Assembly: GCA_029573235.1 (NCBI GenBank)
Contig: JAKQGX010000028.1
Span: 1-52,484, forward strand
Direction: 5' to 3'
Source of the DNA: Bacteroidota bacterium
GTDB lineage: Bacteria; Bacteroidota; Bacteroidia; Chitinophagales; Chitinophagaceae
DNA: 52,484 nt
Part shown: positions 42,567-50,440 of the stretch, one piece after another
Layout of the letters: each line of letters opens with the position of its first letter
Position numbering within the stretch: the first letter of the stretch is position 1
Made by a program: the position numbers and the translations under genes
The notes under the pieces: generated by a model
Databases searched by the model: none
What the model was told of the DNA's origin: nothing
The model's input: only the letters and a program-made list of their open reading frames with translations

Positions 42567-42705
42567 ATAACACGACAGTTTTAAGGTTTCAAAAAATGAA
42601 TAAATACAGGAAAATAGTTGTGCTGAGTTAGTGTAATAGATGGTAATTTTTTCGTTTTACCATTGCTTCAAAGATGCACAACCATCGTTATTCACTCGCT
42701 CCTGC

Positions 42706-43044
42706 TTACAATTGTTTCGCTAATTGTTCTTCTGCCTTTTTTCTAAACGACACGGCAAATGCCTTTATTTCTTTAGAGAGCGATTCGTTTTGTGTGGCAC
42801 GCATATAGGTTTCAGCCATGCCGTATAAAGACTGGTAGAAAAATTCATTCATTTCATCTACCAACAAATCCTTTGTCCACAAATCGATACGTAGGGCAGA
42901 TTTTTCATTACCATCCCACAGCCCAAGTAATAATCCCTTGGCTTGTTGCAAGCCCTCTACACCACCGTCCGGAGCTTTCCAATGAATGGTTTCGGGCATC
43001 TTCTCCTTGTCCAATGTGACTTCAATGCTGATTTCTGATTTCAT
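42706..43044 (-). CDS. gldC: Gliding motility protein GldC
   Basis: This encodes 112 residues. The conserved core is IDLWTKDLLVDEMNEFFYQSLYGMAETYMRATQNE, with an N-terminal EISIEVTLDKEKMPETIHWKAPDGG, matching Flavobacterium GldC. GldC is cytoplasmic, improves gliding in Flavobacterium but is not essential, and its biochemical role is unknown. In Flavobacterium it is paired with gldB. Here it follows a pseudouridine synthase gene by 13 bp, and no gldB is in the window. Confidence 0.92.
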   Translation of the reverse strand: MKSEISIEVTLDKEKMPETIHWKAPDGGVEGLQQAKGLLLGLWDGNEKSALRIDLWTKDLLVDEMNEFFYQSLYGMAETYMRATQNESLSKEIKAFAVSFRKKAEEQLAKQL

Positions 43045-43057
43045 TATAGTATGGTTA

Positions 43058-43789
43058 TTATATTACTGATGGTTTGTTCCATTTATTAAGTTGTTGCACA
43101 CAGGCAGCTATATCTTTCGGCAGGGGTGCCTCTGCTATTACTGTTGTTCCGTCTGCATTTTGAAACTGTAATTGCGAAGCATGTAACGCTAATCGATGTA
43201 GTAAGGGACGCTCTGTTTCCTCTTTTTGAGACATGCGGTACTTCCGTTTTATAGTAGAAAGAAAGAAAGGTTTGCCATCACCGTATAATTCGTCACCAAC
43301 TACCGGATGCCCTATAGATTGCAAATGTACCCGTATTTGGTGTGTGCGCCCAGTGTGCAAATCCAACGACAAGAGCGCATGTAATGACCACTGTTGCAAC
43401 ACTTGATAACTGGTCAGAGAAGGTTTCCCTTTCGTAGCAGTAGTCATCTTTCCTTTGATAACAGGATGTTCTATTATCGGTTTATCAATTTCACCTTGCA
43501 GGGTGTTGAGGTTGCCCAATACTAATGCAGTGTATGTTTTCTTTACACCTCTTTCTTGGAATAGAAGTGATAAATATTGGTGTGTTTTTTCATTCTTGGC
43601 AAAGCAAACTACACCACTCGTATCGCGATCCAAACGATGCACTACCCAAATTTTTTGCTGTAATTTCTCTTCCAATACTTTATTCAAAGCATGTGCATCC
43701 GGCTGAAAACGATCCGGTATTACTAACATACCCGATTTCTTATTGACAATTAACAAATCGGCATCTTCATATAGTATTTCTATTGTCAT
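43058..43789 (-). CDS. RluA family pseudouridine synthase
   Basis: This encodes 243 residues. The catalytic motif is HRLDRDTSG with Asp54. It also has ILYEDADLLIVNKKSGMLV at the start, GEIDKPI, TSYQVLQQW and LDLHTGRTHQIRVHLQSIGHPVVGDELYG. There is no S4 domain, so it is of the RluA/RluC/TruC catalytic-core type; the target uridine cannot be told. It is the first gene of a pair with gldC. Confidence 0.93.
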   Translation of the reverse strand: MTIEILYEDADLLIVNKKSGMLVIPDRFQPDAHALNKVLEEKLQQKIWVVHRLDRDTSGVVCFAKNEKTHQYLSLLFQERGVKKTYTALVLGNLNTLQGEIDKPIIEHPVIKGKMTTATKGKPSLTSYQVLQQWSLHALLSLDLHTGRTHQIRVHLQSIGHPVVGDELYGDGKPFFLSTIKRKYRMSQKEETERPLLHRLALHASQLQFQNADGTTVIAEAPLPKDIAACVQQLNKWNKPSVI

Positions 43790-43797
43790 GGGCAGCG

Positions 43798-43805
43798 CAA
43801 AGCTA
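43798..43805 (-). promoter_or_regulatory. -7 promoter element of the pseudouridine synthase-gldC unit
   Basis: The minus strand reads TAGCTTTG (perfect TAnnTTTG), 9 nt before the ATG. The predicted leader is at most about 4 nt. Confidence 0.55.
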
Positions 43806-43852
43806 ATTTGATTTTAGTAGAATATTGAAGAAGATTTGTCTGACTCCTTTTC

Positions 43853-43895
43853 TAAAAAGAAAACCCCTTCGGATGTTTACAATCCATTGAAGGGG
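43853..43895 (-). terminator. Intrinsic terminator of pirin-yceI
   Basis: On the minus strand CCCCTTC pairs with GAAGGGG, with an inner GGAT/ATCC stem, followed by TTTTCTTTTT. It lies 47 bases after the yceI stop. Confidence 0.85.
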
Positions 43896-43942
43896 GGAGA
43901 ATTTTTTCTTATGCACTTAGCTTGACCAATATTCAGTAGCCA

Positions 43943-44467
43943 TTAGTTTTTGGCGATTTGAATATCTGCAAAAAGTTTTATTTCATCGGAAACTACAATG
44001 CTTCCGGCTTCGGTAATAGCATTCCAGTTTAAGCCAAATTGTTTTCTACTGAGCTTGCCTGACAAAGAAAATCCGGATTTAATATTTCCATATGGGTCGG
44101 TTTGTGTGCCGCCATACTCCACATCAAATACTATTGGTTGCGATACTTCTTTGATGGTAATAATACCGGCGAGTTGGTAATCTTCATCCGTCAATTTTTT
44201 CATTTCTGTTGATACGAATGATATTTTGGGATACTGATCGGCAGCAAAAAAATCATCACTTTTCAAGTGGGTATCTCTTTGTTCGTTGTTGGTATTGATG
44301 CTGTCAACGGCTGCTTCGAAAGTGATTTTAGCATCTGAGAAGTCTGATTTTTCAGCCGTAACGGTAACATCAAATTTTCCAAAGCTACCGGTCACATTGG
44401 TGATCATCATGTGTTTTACCTTAAAGGTAATTTCGCTGTGAAGCGGATCTAAACTGTACGTGTTCAT
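43943..44467 (-). CDS. YceI family protein
   Basis: This encodes 174 residues from the ATG at 44467. It is a single YceI lipocalin-like domain: YSLDPLHSEITFKVKHMMITNVTGSFGKFD, IDSINTNNEQRDTHLKSDDFFAADQYPKISF and a C-terminal GLNWNAITEAGSIVVSDEIKLFADIQ. There is no signal peptide, so it is likely cytoplasmic. YceI proteins bind isoprenoid lipids such as polyprenyl quinones. It follows the pirin gene by 70 bp with no -7 element seen between them, so the pair is probably one MarR-controlled unit. Confidence 0.92.
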   Translation of the reverse strand: MNTYSLDPLHSEITFKVKHMMITNVTGSFGKFDVTVTAEKSDFSDAKITFEAAVDSINTNNEQRDTHLKSDDFFAADQYPKISFVSTEMKKLTDEDYQLAGIITIKEVSQPIVFDVEYGGTQTDPYGNIKSGFSLSGKLSRKQFGLNWNAITEAGSIVVSDEIKLFADIQIAKN

Positions 44468-44537
44468 AATCTGTTTTTTTTGTTTAATGATTGTTGAAAT
44501 TTTATTGAGATGTCGATATATGTTGTTGGTTGATGCT

Positions 44538-45251
44538 TTAATAATGCATCGGTACTTCAATAATTAATAGTTGCGTTTGGGAAGATGTTGTGGTCAATTG
44601 AATAGAAGCGGTATCGGAAATTCCTATGGCATCTCTTTTCAATAACGTATCAGCTCCAATAGTTGCACTGCCTTCAATTACCATAACGTACACTCCCATA
44701 TTGGGTACGTGTAGTTTGTATTCAACTGTCTGTTCAGCATCAAAATCACCCAAGCTAAACCAGGTGTCTTGGTGTGCTTTTAACGCAGTCGGGTTATCGG
44801 GTGCTACGATATATTGCAATTGATTCTTCCGGTCAGAGGGTAAGAATGTTTTTTGATCATAACTAGGTGTAATATTCCTTTCTTTTGGATACACCCATAT
44901 TTGAAGCAGGCTAACGTCTTCGTTTTTGTTTGCGTTAAACTCTGAGTGTTCAATACCGGTTCCTGCGCTCATGTGTTGCACATCAAATTGTTTAATGACG
45001 CCCTGTCCACCGGTGCTATCTCTATGTTCAAGTGCTCCTGACAATGGAATGGTAATGATTTCCATGTTGTCATGTGGGTGTTTCCCAAACCCAAATCCCC
45101 CTTTAATCACATCGTCATTAAGTACACGCAAGGCGCCAAAATGCATCTTTTGAGGGTTGTAAAATGAGCCAAAACTAAAGCTGTGCCAGGTGTCCAACCA
45201 GCCATGTTGCACATGTCCTCTATCGGCTGCTCGGTGAATTTGTTGTTTCAT
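44538..45251 (-). CDS. Pirin family protein
   Basis: This encodes 237 residues, normal for bacterial pirin (YhhW-type). The N-terminal cupin has the metal-binding HPHDNMEIITIPLSGALEHRDS, and DVQHMSAGTGIEHSEFN. FGSFYNPQKMHFGALRVLNDD is also typical. Some bacterial pirins are quercetin dioxygenases, others regulate metabolism by protein contact; neither can be chosen here. The gene starts 17 bp from a double TACATGTA operator that is repeated in front of the MarR gene. Confidence 0.94.
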   Translation of the reverse strand: MKQQIHRAADRGHVQHGWLDTWHSFSFGSFYNPQKMHFGALRVLNDDVIKGGFGFGKHPHDNMEIITIPLSGALEHRDSTGGQGVIKQFDVQHMSAGTGIEHSEFNANKNEDVSLLQIWVYPKERNITPSYDQKTFLPSDRKNQLQYIVAPDNPTALKAHQDTWFSLGDFDAEQTVEYKLHVPNMGVYVMVIEGSATIGADTLLKRDAIGISDTASIQLTTTSSQTQLLIIEVPMHY

Positions 45252-45267
45252 AATTTAGAATATTAAT

Positions 45268-45285
45268 TACATGTATGTACATGTA
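45268..45285. promoter_or_regulatory. Operator A: double TACATGTA site before pirin
   Basis: The sequence TACATGTATGTACATGTA holds two perfect 8-bp palindromes spaced by 2 bp. The same 18 bp recurs at 45773-45790. It lies 16-34 bp upstream of the pirin start codon, next to a weak -7 candidate (TAATATTC, minus, 45265-45258). Confidence 0.8.
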
Positions 45286-45303
45286 TTTGAGTAAAAAAAA
45301 GTA

Positions 45304-45762
45304 TTATTCTTCTGTTAGTCGCATTTTTTCCAAAAGGTTATTGAGGGTTTCTGCTTCTTCTTCAGTGAGGCTAAAGATGGCTTTTTGAAGCCCGTTAAGA
45401 TCTTTGGTAGCACGTATGAGTGTGTCTATTCCGTTTTCTGTTAACGATATCATCGATTGCCTTCCATCAATAGTCCCTTGTTCTCTATTGATAAACTTCT
45501 TAATCAGCAAACGGTCGATGATACGTGGTACGTTGGAGTTTTTTTCTATCAACCTGCCGGCAATGTCTTTTACACACATCTTCTCGGGATGTTTGCCATT
45601 CAATATCCGCAATACATTGTATTGTTCATGTGTTAATGAACTGCTCTTTAATACCGTATTGGTATTCGTTTTTATCCACCAAGCGGTATAGAGAATGTTT
45701 ATCCCTGATTTCTCAATCTGGCTCTTAAATTTTTTGGTTTGTATAGCTTGTTCCAGTTTCAC
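45304..45762 (-). CDS. MarR family transcriptional regulator
   Basis: This encodes 152 residues from the GTG at 45762, chosen because a full promoter ends 5 nt before it; upstream ATGs would lie inside the promoter. The winged-helix domain reads LTHEQYNVLRILNGKHPEKMCVKDIAGRLIEKNSNVPRIIDRLLIKKFINREQGTIDGRQSMISLTENGIDTL, with DNA-recognition helix SNVPRIIDRLLIKK and wing around GTIDGRQSM. N- and C-terminal helices form the dimer. It has few Cys, so thiol sensing is not obvious. The operator overlapping its own promoter and the copy before pirin indicate autorepression and control of pirin-yceI (inferred). Confidence 0.92.
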   Translation of the reverse strand: MKLEQAIQTKKFKSQIEKSGINILYTAWWIKTNTNTVLKSSSLTHEQYNVLRILNGKHPEKMCVKDIAGRLIEKNSNVPRIIDRLLIKKFINREQGTIDGRQSMISLTENGIDTLIRATKDLNGLQKAIFSLTEEEAETLNNLLEKMRLTEE

Positions 45763-45766
45763 GATG

Positions 45767-45798
45767 CAAATATACATGTATGTACATGTATTTTCAAA
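45767..45798 (-). promoter_or_regulatory. Promoter of the MarR gene
   Basis: On the minus strand TTTG (45798-45795) and TATATTTG (45774-45767) are spaced by 20 bp. The -7 element ends 5 nt before the GTG, so the transcript should be leaderless. The spacer is filled by operator B. Confidence 0.75.
45773..45790. promoter_or_regulatory. Operator B: double TACATGTA site in the MarR promoter
   Basis: The site is identical in 18 bp to operator A, and lies between the -33 and -7 elements, overlapping the -7 by 2 bp. A bound dimer or pair of dimers would block RNA polymerase. Confidence 0.85.
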
Positions 45799-45898
45799 AT
45801 AAATTTTCTTGATACAAAAATAATGATGGGGATTTTGATGTAAAAAAGGCAATAGGATTATCTCAAAAAGAATGGAGACCTTATTTATCATTAATGAA

Positions 45899-46684
45899 TT
45901 ACTGCTTCAACTTTATGTTTTGAAACTCAATAGCCACATTCTTTCTTCGATGCATCATATACTTCTTCACTAAAGGAACATTGTTTCTCACTGCCATTTC
46001 AATTACTTTTTTTATCCAAACGGATACTTTCCCTTGCACATAGGCGATATCAGAGCCAAAGCGAACATTTTCAGAAATGGGTTGTGGATAAATGCACCGC
46101 AAGCCTTCAATGGTTCCATTCTGAAAATATACATTCCACGCATCTGCGTTACACAAACTATGTCCATTATGATATTCCAATAGTGCGGTGGCAGTAGTAT
46201 CGGTAAGTACATACGCTGCTGCACGTGCTACACCCGCTACTGAATGTGGGCTGCAAAAATGATATTGGGTATTTGGGGTTGCCAATTTTAGTTGCGGTGA
46301 TAATTCTAAGCTATCCTCTAAGCACCAATAATAGGTTAGTAAGGTTATGTGTCGCAGTGGCTGTACGCTTTCTAAGGATTGTAGTAACGACAGAATATTA
46401 GGATCATTAAATAGCACATCGTCTTCCAGGATAAGTGCCATTTTTGTTCCTTCTTCCAGCATCGTACGATACACCTTGCAATGCGACAAAGTGCAAGCCA
46501 CCTCAGATTTCATCATTTCATCAGCCGGTCGTCCATGTAGATATCGTTCATAGTCACCATCCTCCATTTCTTTGCCATCTACCGCTTCTACAATTTGATA
46601 CTCTATGCCTGCATTCCTAACAATGTGCTCAATGGTTTCCCTACGATTCTTACTTCTTTTGAGATTAATAATATATGCCTTCAT
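45899..46684 (-). CDS. Glycosyltransferase family 25 (LPS sugar transferase type)
   Basis: This encodes 261 residues. It starts MKAYIINLKRSKNRRETIEHIV, and has SEVACTLSHCKVYRTMLEEG and the metal-binding ALILEDDVLF, all typical of GT25 galactosyl- or glucosyltransferases acting on lipooligosaccharide. HSLCNADAWNVYFQNG and IYPQPISEN match the C-terminal part. The acceptor is unknown. It starts 20 bp after the lysS stop on the same strand, so it may be read through from lysS. Confidence 0.9.
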   Translation of the reverse strand: MKAYIINLKRSKNRRETIEHIVRNAGIEYQIVEAVDGKEMEDGDYERYLHGRPADEMMKSEVACTLSHCKVYRTMLEEGTKMALILEDDVLFNDPNILSLLQSLESVQPLRHITLLTYYWCLEDSLELSPQLKLATPNTQYHFCSPHSVAGVARAAAYVLTDTTATALLEYHNGHSLCNADAWNVYFQNGTIEGLRCIYPQPISENVRFGSDIAYVQGKVSVWIKKVIEMAVRNNVPLVKKYMMHRRKNVAIEFQNIKLKQ

Positions 46685-46704
46685 AAGAATAGGGTAAGGC
46701 TATA

Positions 46705-48225
46705 CTAGCTGAGTTTTTCAGGTCGCATTTGAGGGAACAATAACACATCTTGTATGGACATTTGCCCAGTCAACAACATTGACAATCGTTCGATACCGAT
46801 ACCAATACCGGCAGTGGGCGGCATGCCGTATTCTAGCGCTCTTAGAAAATCATAATCGATAAACATGGCTTCATCATCTCCACGCTCCATCAGTTTTACT
46901 TGTTCCTCAAAACGCTCCCGTTGGTCAATTGGGTCATTCAACTCACTATACGCATTGGCTATTTCTTTGCCATTAATGATTAGCTCAAAACGTTCTACCA
47001 GACCGGGTTTGTTGCGATGCTTCTTCGTTAGCGGACTCATTTCAACGGGGTAGTCTATGATGAATGTGGGCTGGATATAATGTGCTTCGCATTTTCCACC
47101 AAATATCTCGTCCACCAACTTGCCTTTACCCATTGTTTTATCCGTAGGGATATGTAATTGTTTACAAACTTCTCTCAAGCCATCTTCGTCCATATTGCTA
47201 ATGTCGAAGCCGGTGTGTTCTTTGATGGCATCGTAAATAGCAACACGTTTATAAGGGGCTTTAAAGCTAATCGTATGTGCACCTACCTGCGTTTCGGCAG
47301 TACCGTTTGTAGCTATGGCAGTTCTTTCCAACATTTGTTCTGTGGTTTCCATCATCCACAGATAATCTTTGTATGCAGTATAAAATTCTAATATGGTAAA
47401 CTCCGGATTATGCGTTCTGTCCATGCCTTCGTTCCGAAAATTCCTACTAAATTCATACACCCAATCAAAACCGCCAACGATGAGCCTTTTCAAGTAAAGC
47501 TCGTTGGCTATACGCATGTATAAAGGGATATCCAAAGCGTTGTGATGCGTTACAAAGGGTCGCGCTGTAGCACCTCCGGGAATACTTTGCAAAACGGGTG
47601 TATCTACTTCTAAGGCTCCTTGCTCATTCAAAAAATCTCGAATGGCATTCTTCATCTTAGTAATTTTTACAAACGTATCTTTTACTTGAGGGTTGATGAT
47701 GAGGTCGGCATAGCGCTGACGGTAGCGAAACTCAGGATCGGTAACTTCATCAAATACATTCCCCGCTTCATCACGTTTTACAACCGGCAAGGGTTTTAGG
47801 CTTTTGGTAAGCAGGGTAATGGTTTTGGCATGTACCGATATTTCACCTGTTTTGGTAACAAATACAAACCCGGTGCAACCGATGATATCGCCTAAATCTA
47901 ACCCACCTTTAACGACTACGTCCCAAAATTCTTTGTTCTCTTCCGGGCATATTTCATCCCTCTTTACATACAACTGTAGGATGCCTTTCGTGTCTTGAAT
48001 CTTAATAAAAAACACTTTGCCTTTATCATTAATGCTCATGATGCGACCGGCAACACAAACATCGTTATACTGCTCTTGAGTGGATTCGTTGTACAGCTCT
48101 TTTATATCCTTTGAAAAGGAGTTGACAGGATACAAAGGCGCTGGAAATGGATTGTACCCGGCTGTAATTATCTTTTGTAATTTTTCGCGACGTACTAATT
48201 CTTGTTCACTAAAACTGTTGTGCAT
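46705..48225 (-). CDS. lysS: Lysine--tRNA ligase (class II)
   Basis: This encodes 506 residues from the ATG at 48225, matching class II LysRS length. The N-terminal OB fold (about 60-165, VCVAGRIMSINDKGKVFFIKIQD) binds the anticodon. Motif 1 is around ALEVDTPVLQSIPGGATARPFVTHHNALD, motif 2 is RNFRNEGMDRTHNPEFTILEFYTAY, and motif 3 is PPTAGIGIGIERLSMLLTG. It charges tRNA-Lys; a tRNA-Lys gene lies 161 bp upstream on the same strand. A -7 element is at 48254-48261. Confidence 0.97.
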   Translation of the reverse strand: MHNSFSEQELVRREKLQKIITAGYNPFPAPLYPVNSFSKDIKELYNESTQEQYNDVCVAGRIMSINDKGKVFFIKIQDTKGILQLYVKRDEICPEENKEFWDVVVKGGLDLGDIIGCTGFVFVTKTGEISVHAKTITLLTKSLKPLPVVKRDEAGNVFDEVTDPEFRYRQRYADLIINPQVKDTFVKITKMKNAIRDFLNEQGALEVDTPVLQSIPGGATARPFVTHHNALDIPLYMRIANELYLKRLIVGGFDWVYEFSRNFRNEGMDRTHNPEFTILEFYTAYKDYLWMMETTEQMLERTAIATNGTAETQVGAHTISFKAPYKRVAIYDAIKEHTGFDISNMDEDGLREVCKQLHIPTDKTMGKGKLVDEIFGGKCEAHYIQPTFIIDYPVEMSPLTKKHRNKPGLVERFELIINGKEIANAYSELNDPIDQRERFEEQVKLMERGDDEAMFIDYDFLRALEYGMPPTAGIGIGIERLSMLLTGQMSIQDVLLFPQMRPEKLS

Positions 48226-48253
48226 AGATATATTTTTCAGAAAAAACAGAGCA

Positions 48254-48261
48254 CAAAAGTA
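48254..48261 (-). promoter_or_regulatory. -7 promoter element of lysS
   Basis: The minus strand reads TACTTTTG (perfect TAnnTTTG), 29 nt before the lysS ATG. The same octamer serves the upstream tRNA-Lys. Confidence 0.55.
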
Positions 48262-48335
48262 GCTTTTATGTTTTATTTTTTGGGGAAGATGCATAAAGCA
48301 TATGCATAGATATGCTAAGAGCAAGTCTGTACTTT

Positions 48336-48375
48336 CAAACAAAATAGCTTCATAGCATTAATGCTAGAAGCTATT
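48336..48375 (-). terminator. Intrinsic terminator of tRNA-Lys
   Basis: On the minus strand AATAGCTTC pairs with GAAGCTATT, continued inside by TAGCAT/ATGCTA with one bulged base, giving a 15-bp stem followed by TTGTTTG. It lies 12 bases after the tRNA and separates it from lysS. Confidence 0.75.
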
Positions 48376-48386
48376 ACAATTTCGAG

Positions 48387-48459
<73 letters not shown>

Positions 48460-48468
48460 GATTGTGGG

Positions 48469-48499
48469 CAAAAGTATAAAAGCTTTGCTTATTGAACAA
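48469..48499 (-). promoter_or_regulatory. Promoter of tRNA-Lys
   Basis: On the minus strand TACTTTTG (48476-48469) is preceded by TTG (48499-48497) with a 20-bp spacer. The tRNA begins 10 nt after the -7 element. Confidence 0.65.
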
Positions 48500-48500
48500 T

Positions 48501-48522
48501 TTCAGCTTACTAAAAAGCTGAA
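48501..48522. other. Hairpin upstream of tRNA-Lys and purA
   Basis: TTCAGCTT pairs with AAGCTGAA around a 6-nt loop. There is no T-run on either strand, so it is not a good terminator. It lies between two divergent promoters and may be a protein-binding palindrome; this is unproven. Confidence 0.35.
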
Positions 48523-48609
48523 TAATAAATGCAAAAAATTATCGCTACTAAAAACTCAAATGATTAGATCGGTAAAAAAAGTTTCCTGTTTTATACTCAA
48601 CAACTTCTT

Positions 48610-48617
48610 TATTTTTG
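48610..48617 (+). promoter_or_regulatory. -7 promoter element of purA
   Basis: TATTTTTG (perfect TAnnTTTG) lies 25 nt before the purA ATG. The -33 region is weak (TTTC at 48582-48585). Confidence 0.55.
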
Positions 48618-48642
48618 CCGTTCTCAATAAAAACAACATCTA

Positions 48643-49911
48643 ATGATTGATGTACTCTTAGGCTTACAATGGGGTGATGAAGGGAAGGGGAAAATTGTAG
48701 ATTATTTGGCCGCCAATTATGATATTATTGCTCGCTTTCAGGGTGGGCCAAATGCCGGCCATACCTTGTATGTAAACGGCGTTAAGATGGTTTTGCACAC
48801 CATCCCCTCCGGTATCTTTCATTCGCATTGTACCAATCTAATTGGCAATGGTGTAGTGATAGACCCCATCACTTTGCAAAAAGAAATTAGTGCGGTAAGC
48901 CAGTTGCAAAAGGATGCGGTAGATCGCCTCTATATATCTCGCCATGCGCACCTTATCATTCCTACGCATCGTGCCTTGGATGCGGCTTCCGAAGCGGCAA
49001 AAGGGAAGGAAAAAATTGGTTCTACATTAAAGGGTATTGGTCCTACTTATATGGACAAGACCGGTAGAAATGGGTTGCGTGTCGGAGACATTCTTTCCGA
49101 TAATTTCAAAGAGAAGTATGAGACGCTTAAACAAAAGCATCTTGACATATTGAAGCATTATGATACGGTAGCGGAATGGGAAGAGTGGGAAGCTCCCTTC
49201 TTTGAAGCCATCGAGCAAATGAAACAATTGAACATCATCAATGCGGTATATTGGATTCAAGAACAATTGCAACAAGGAAAAAGAATTTTAGCAGAAGGTG
49301 CACAGGGAAGTATGTTGGATGTTGAATTTGGCACGTATCCTTTTGTAACCTCCAGCAATACTATTTCCGCAGGTGCTTGTATAGGGTTGGGAGTTGCTCC
49401 ATCCAAAATTGGCAAGGTATATGGCATCACTAAGGCCTATTGTACACGCGTGGGCAGCGGGCCATTCCCTACAGAGTTGCATGACGAAACCGGCGACATG
49501 CTACGAAAAGCGGGTGCCGAGTTTGGAGCTACTACTGGTCGCCCCCGTCGTTGTGGATGGATAGATTTGGTTGCGTTAAAATATACGGTAATGCTGAGTG
49601 GTGTTACACAGTTAATCATCACGAAAGCTGATGTGTTGGACACCTTCCATCCGGTGAAAGCAGCTACTGCTTATCGCATCCATAAAGAAGAAACAAAAGA
49701 GCTTCCTTTTGATATTTCTTCGGTAGACATTGAACCTATTTATTCAGAATTTGAAGGATGGGAAGCATCTATGTCGGAAGCAAAAAACTACGAACAACTT
49801 CCACAATCTTTTGTGCAATATTGCGATTTTCTAGAAAGCTATTTAGAAACGAAGATTGCCTATATTTCTAATGGCACGGGCAGGGATCAGCTCATCATTA
49901 AACCACATTAA
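48643..49911 (+). CDS. purA: Adenylosuccinate synthase
   Basis: This encodes 422 residues, normal for PurA. The GTP/IMP site LGLQWGDEGKGKIVDYLA is at residues 6-23, followed by RFQGGPNAGHTLYVNG, STLKGIGPTYMDKTGRNGLRVGD, LAEGAQGSMLDVEFGTYPFVTSSNT, GPFPTEL and TTGRPRRCGWIDLVALKY. It converts IMP, aspartate and GTP to adenylosuccinate, the first committed step to AMP. It is first in a same-strand group with the acidic protein (76-bp gap) and pabB. Confidence 0.98.
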   Translation: MIDVLLGLQWGDEGKGKIVDYLAANYDIIARFQGGPNAGHTLYVNGVKMVLHTIPSGIFHSHCTNLIGNGVVIDPITLQKEISAVSQLQKDAVDRLYISRHAHLIIPTHRALDAASEAAKGKEKIGSTLKGIGPTYMDKTGRNGLRVGDILSDNFKEKYETLKQKHLDILKHYDTVAEWEEWEAPFFEAIEQMKQLNIINAVYWIQEQLQQGKRILAEGAQGSMLDVEFGTYPFVTSSNTISAGACIGLGVAPSKIGKVYGITKAYCTRVGSGPFPTELHDETGDMLRKAGAEFGATTGRPRRCGWIDLVALKYTVMLSGVTQLIITKADVLDTFHPVKAATAYRIHKEETKELPFDISSVDIEPIYSEFEGWEASMSEAKNYEQLPQSFVQYCDFLESYLETKIAYISNGTGRDQLIIKPH

Positions 49912-49987
49912 TCAAAAAAATCTTTAAAAAAAATTTGGCAAATTCCATAAACTGATAAAATTTTACAACAGACAATTGTAGGGTATT

Positions 49988-50431
49988 ATGAAGTCCAATC
50001 CAGCTAAAAAAACGACCGCTAAGAAAAGCACTGCGAAAGCCACAACCAAAGCAAAAACTACAACATCTAAAAAGAGTAAGGACGATGACGAAATGATGGA
50101 TGATGAGGAAGATGTAGAAGTAGAGCCTAAAAAGAAAAAAGCGGTTACAAAGAAAACAACTACTAAATCCTCTAAGGCTAGAGATGATGAAGATGACGAT
50201 GATGATGATGATGACATGGATGATTTTGATGACAACATTGATGACGATGATTTTGGCGATGATGATTTTGATAAAGACTTTGAGGAGTTTGACATGCCCA
50301 AATCGAAAACAAAATCTTCAACTGGAAAGAAAAAAGGTGGTAATGATGATTTAGACTTCGATGACGACTTTAGTGAGTTTGGCTTTAATGATGGTGCCGG
50401 AGATTTCGATGACGATGATGACGATTTTTAA
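49988..50431 (+). CDS. Charge-segregated Lys/Asp-rich low-complexity protein, unknown
   Basis: This encodes 147 residues in alternating charge blocks: a basic Lys/Thr/Ala part (1-30), a short acidic part (DDDEMMDDEEDVEVE), a second basic part (PKKKKAVTKKTTTKSSKAR), a long Asp run mixed with Phe (about 66-101), a short basic part (PKSKTKSSTGKKKGG), and an Asp/Phe tail ending DDDDDDF. No signal peptide, helix or family motif is seen, and it is probably disordered. It could bind nucleic acid or basic proteins, like nucleolin-type or RNA polymerase delta-type tails, but this is inferred from composition. It ends 9 bp before pabB. Confidence 0.8.
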   Translation: MKSNPAKKTTAKKSTAKATTKAKTTTSKKSKDDDEMMDDEEDVEVEPKKKKAVTKKTTTKSSKARDDEDDDDDDDDMDDFDDNIDDDDFGDDDFDKDFEEFDMPKSKTKSSTGKKKGGNDDLDFDDDFSEFGFNDGAGDFDDDDDDF

Positions 50432-50440
50432 CTGATACTA

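Noticed and set aside
42640-42720. Stem ATGGTAA/TTACCAT as a terminator of gldC
   Set aside because: The loop is A-rich, the stem is weak and no T-run follows on the minus strand.
49963-50301. Ser-rich 112-residue reading frame on the minus strand
   Set aside because: It is the complement of the GAT/GAC and AAA runs of the acidic gene, and its poly-Ser comes only from that composition.
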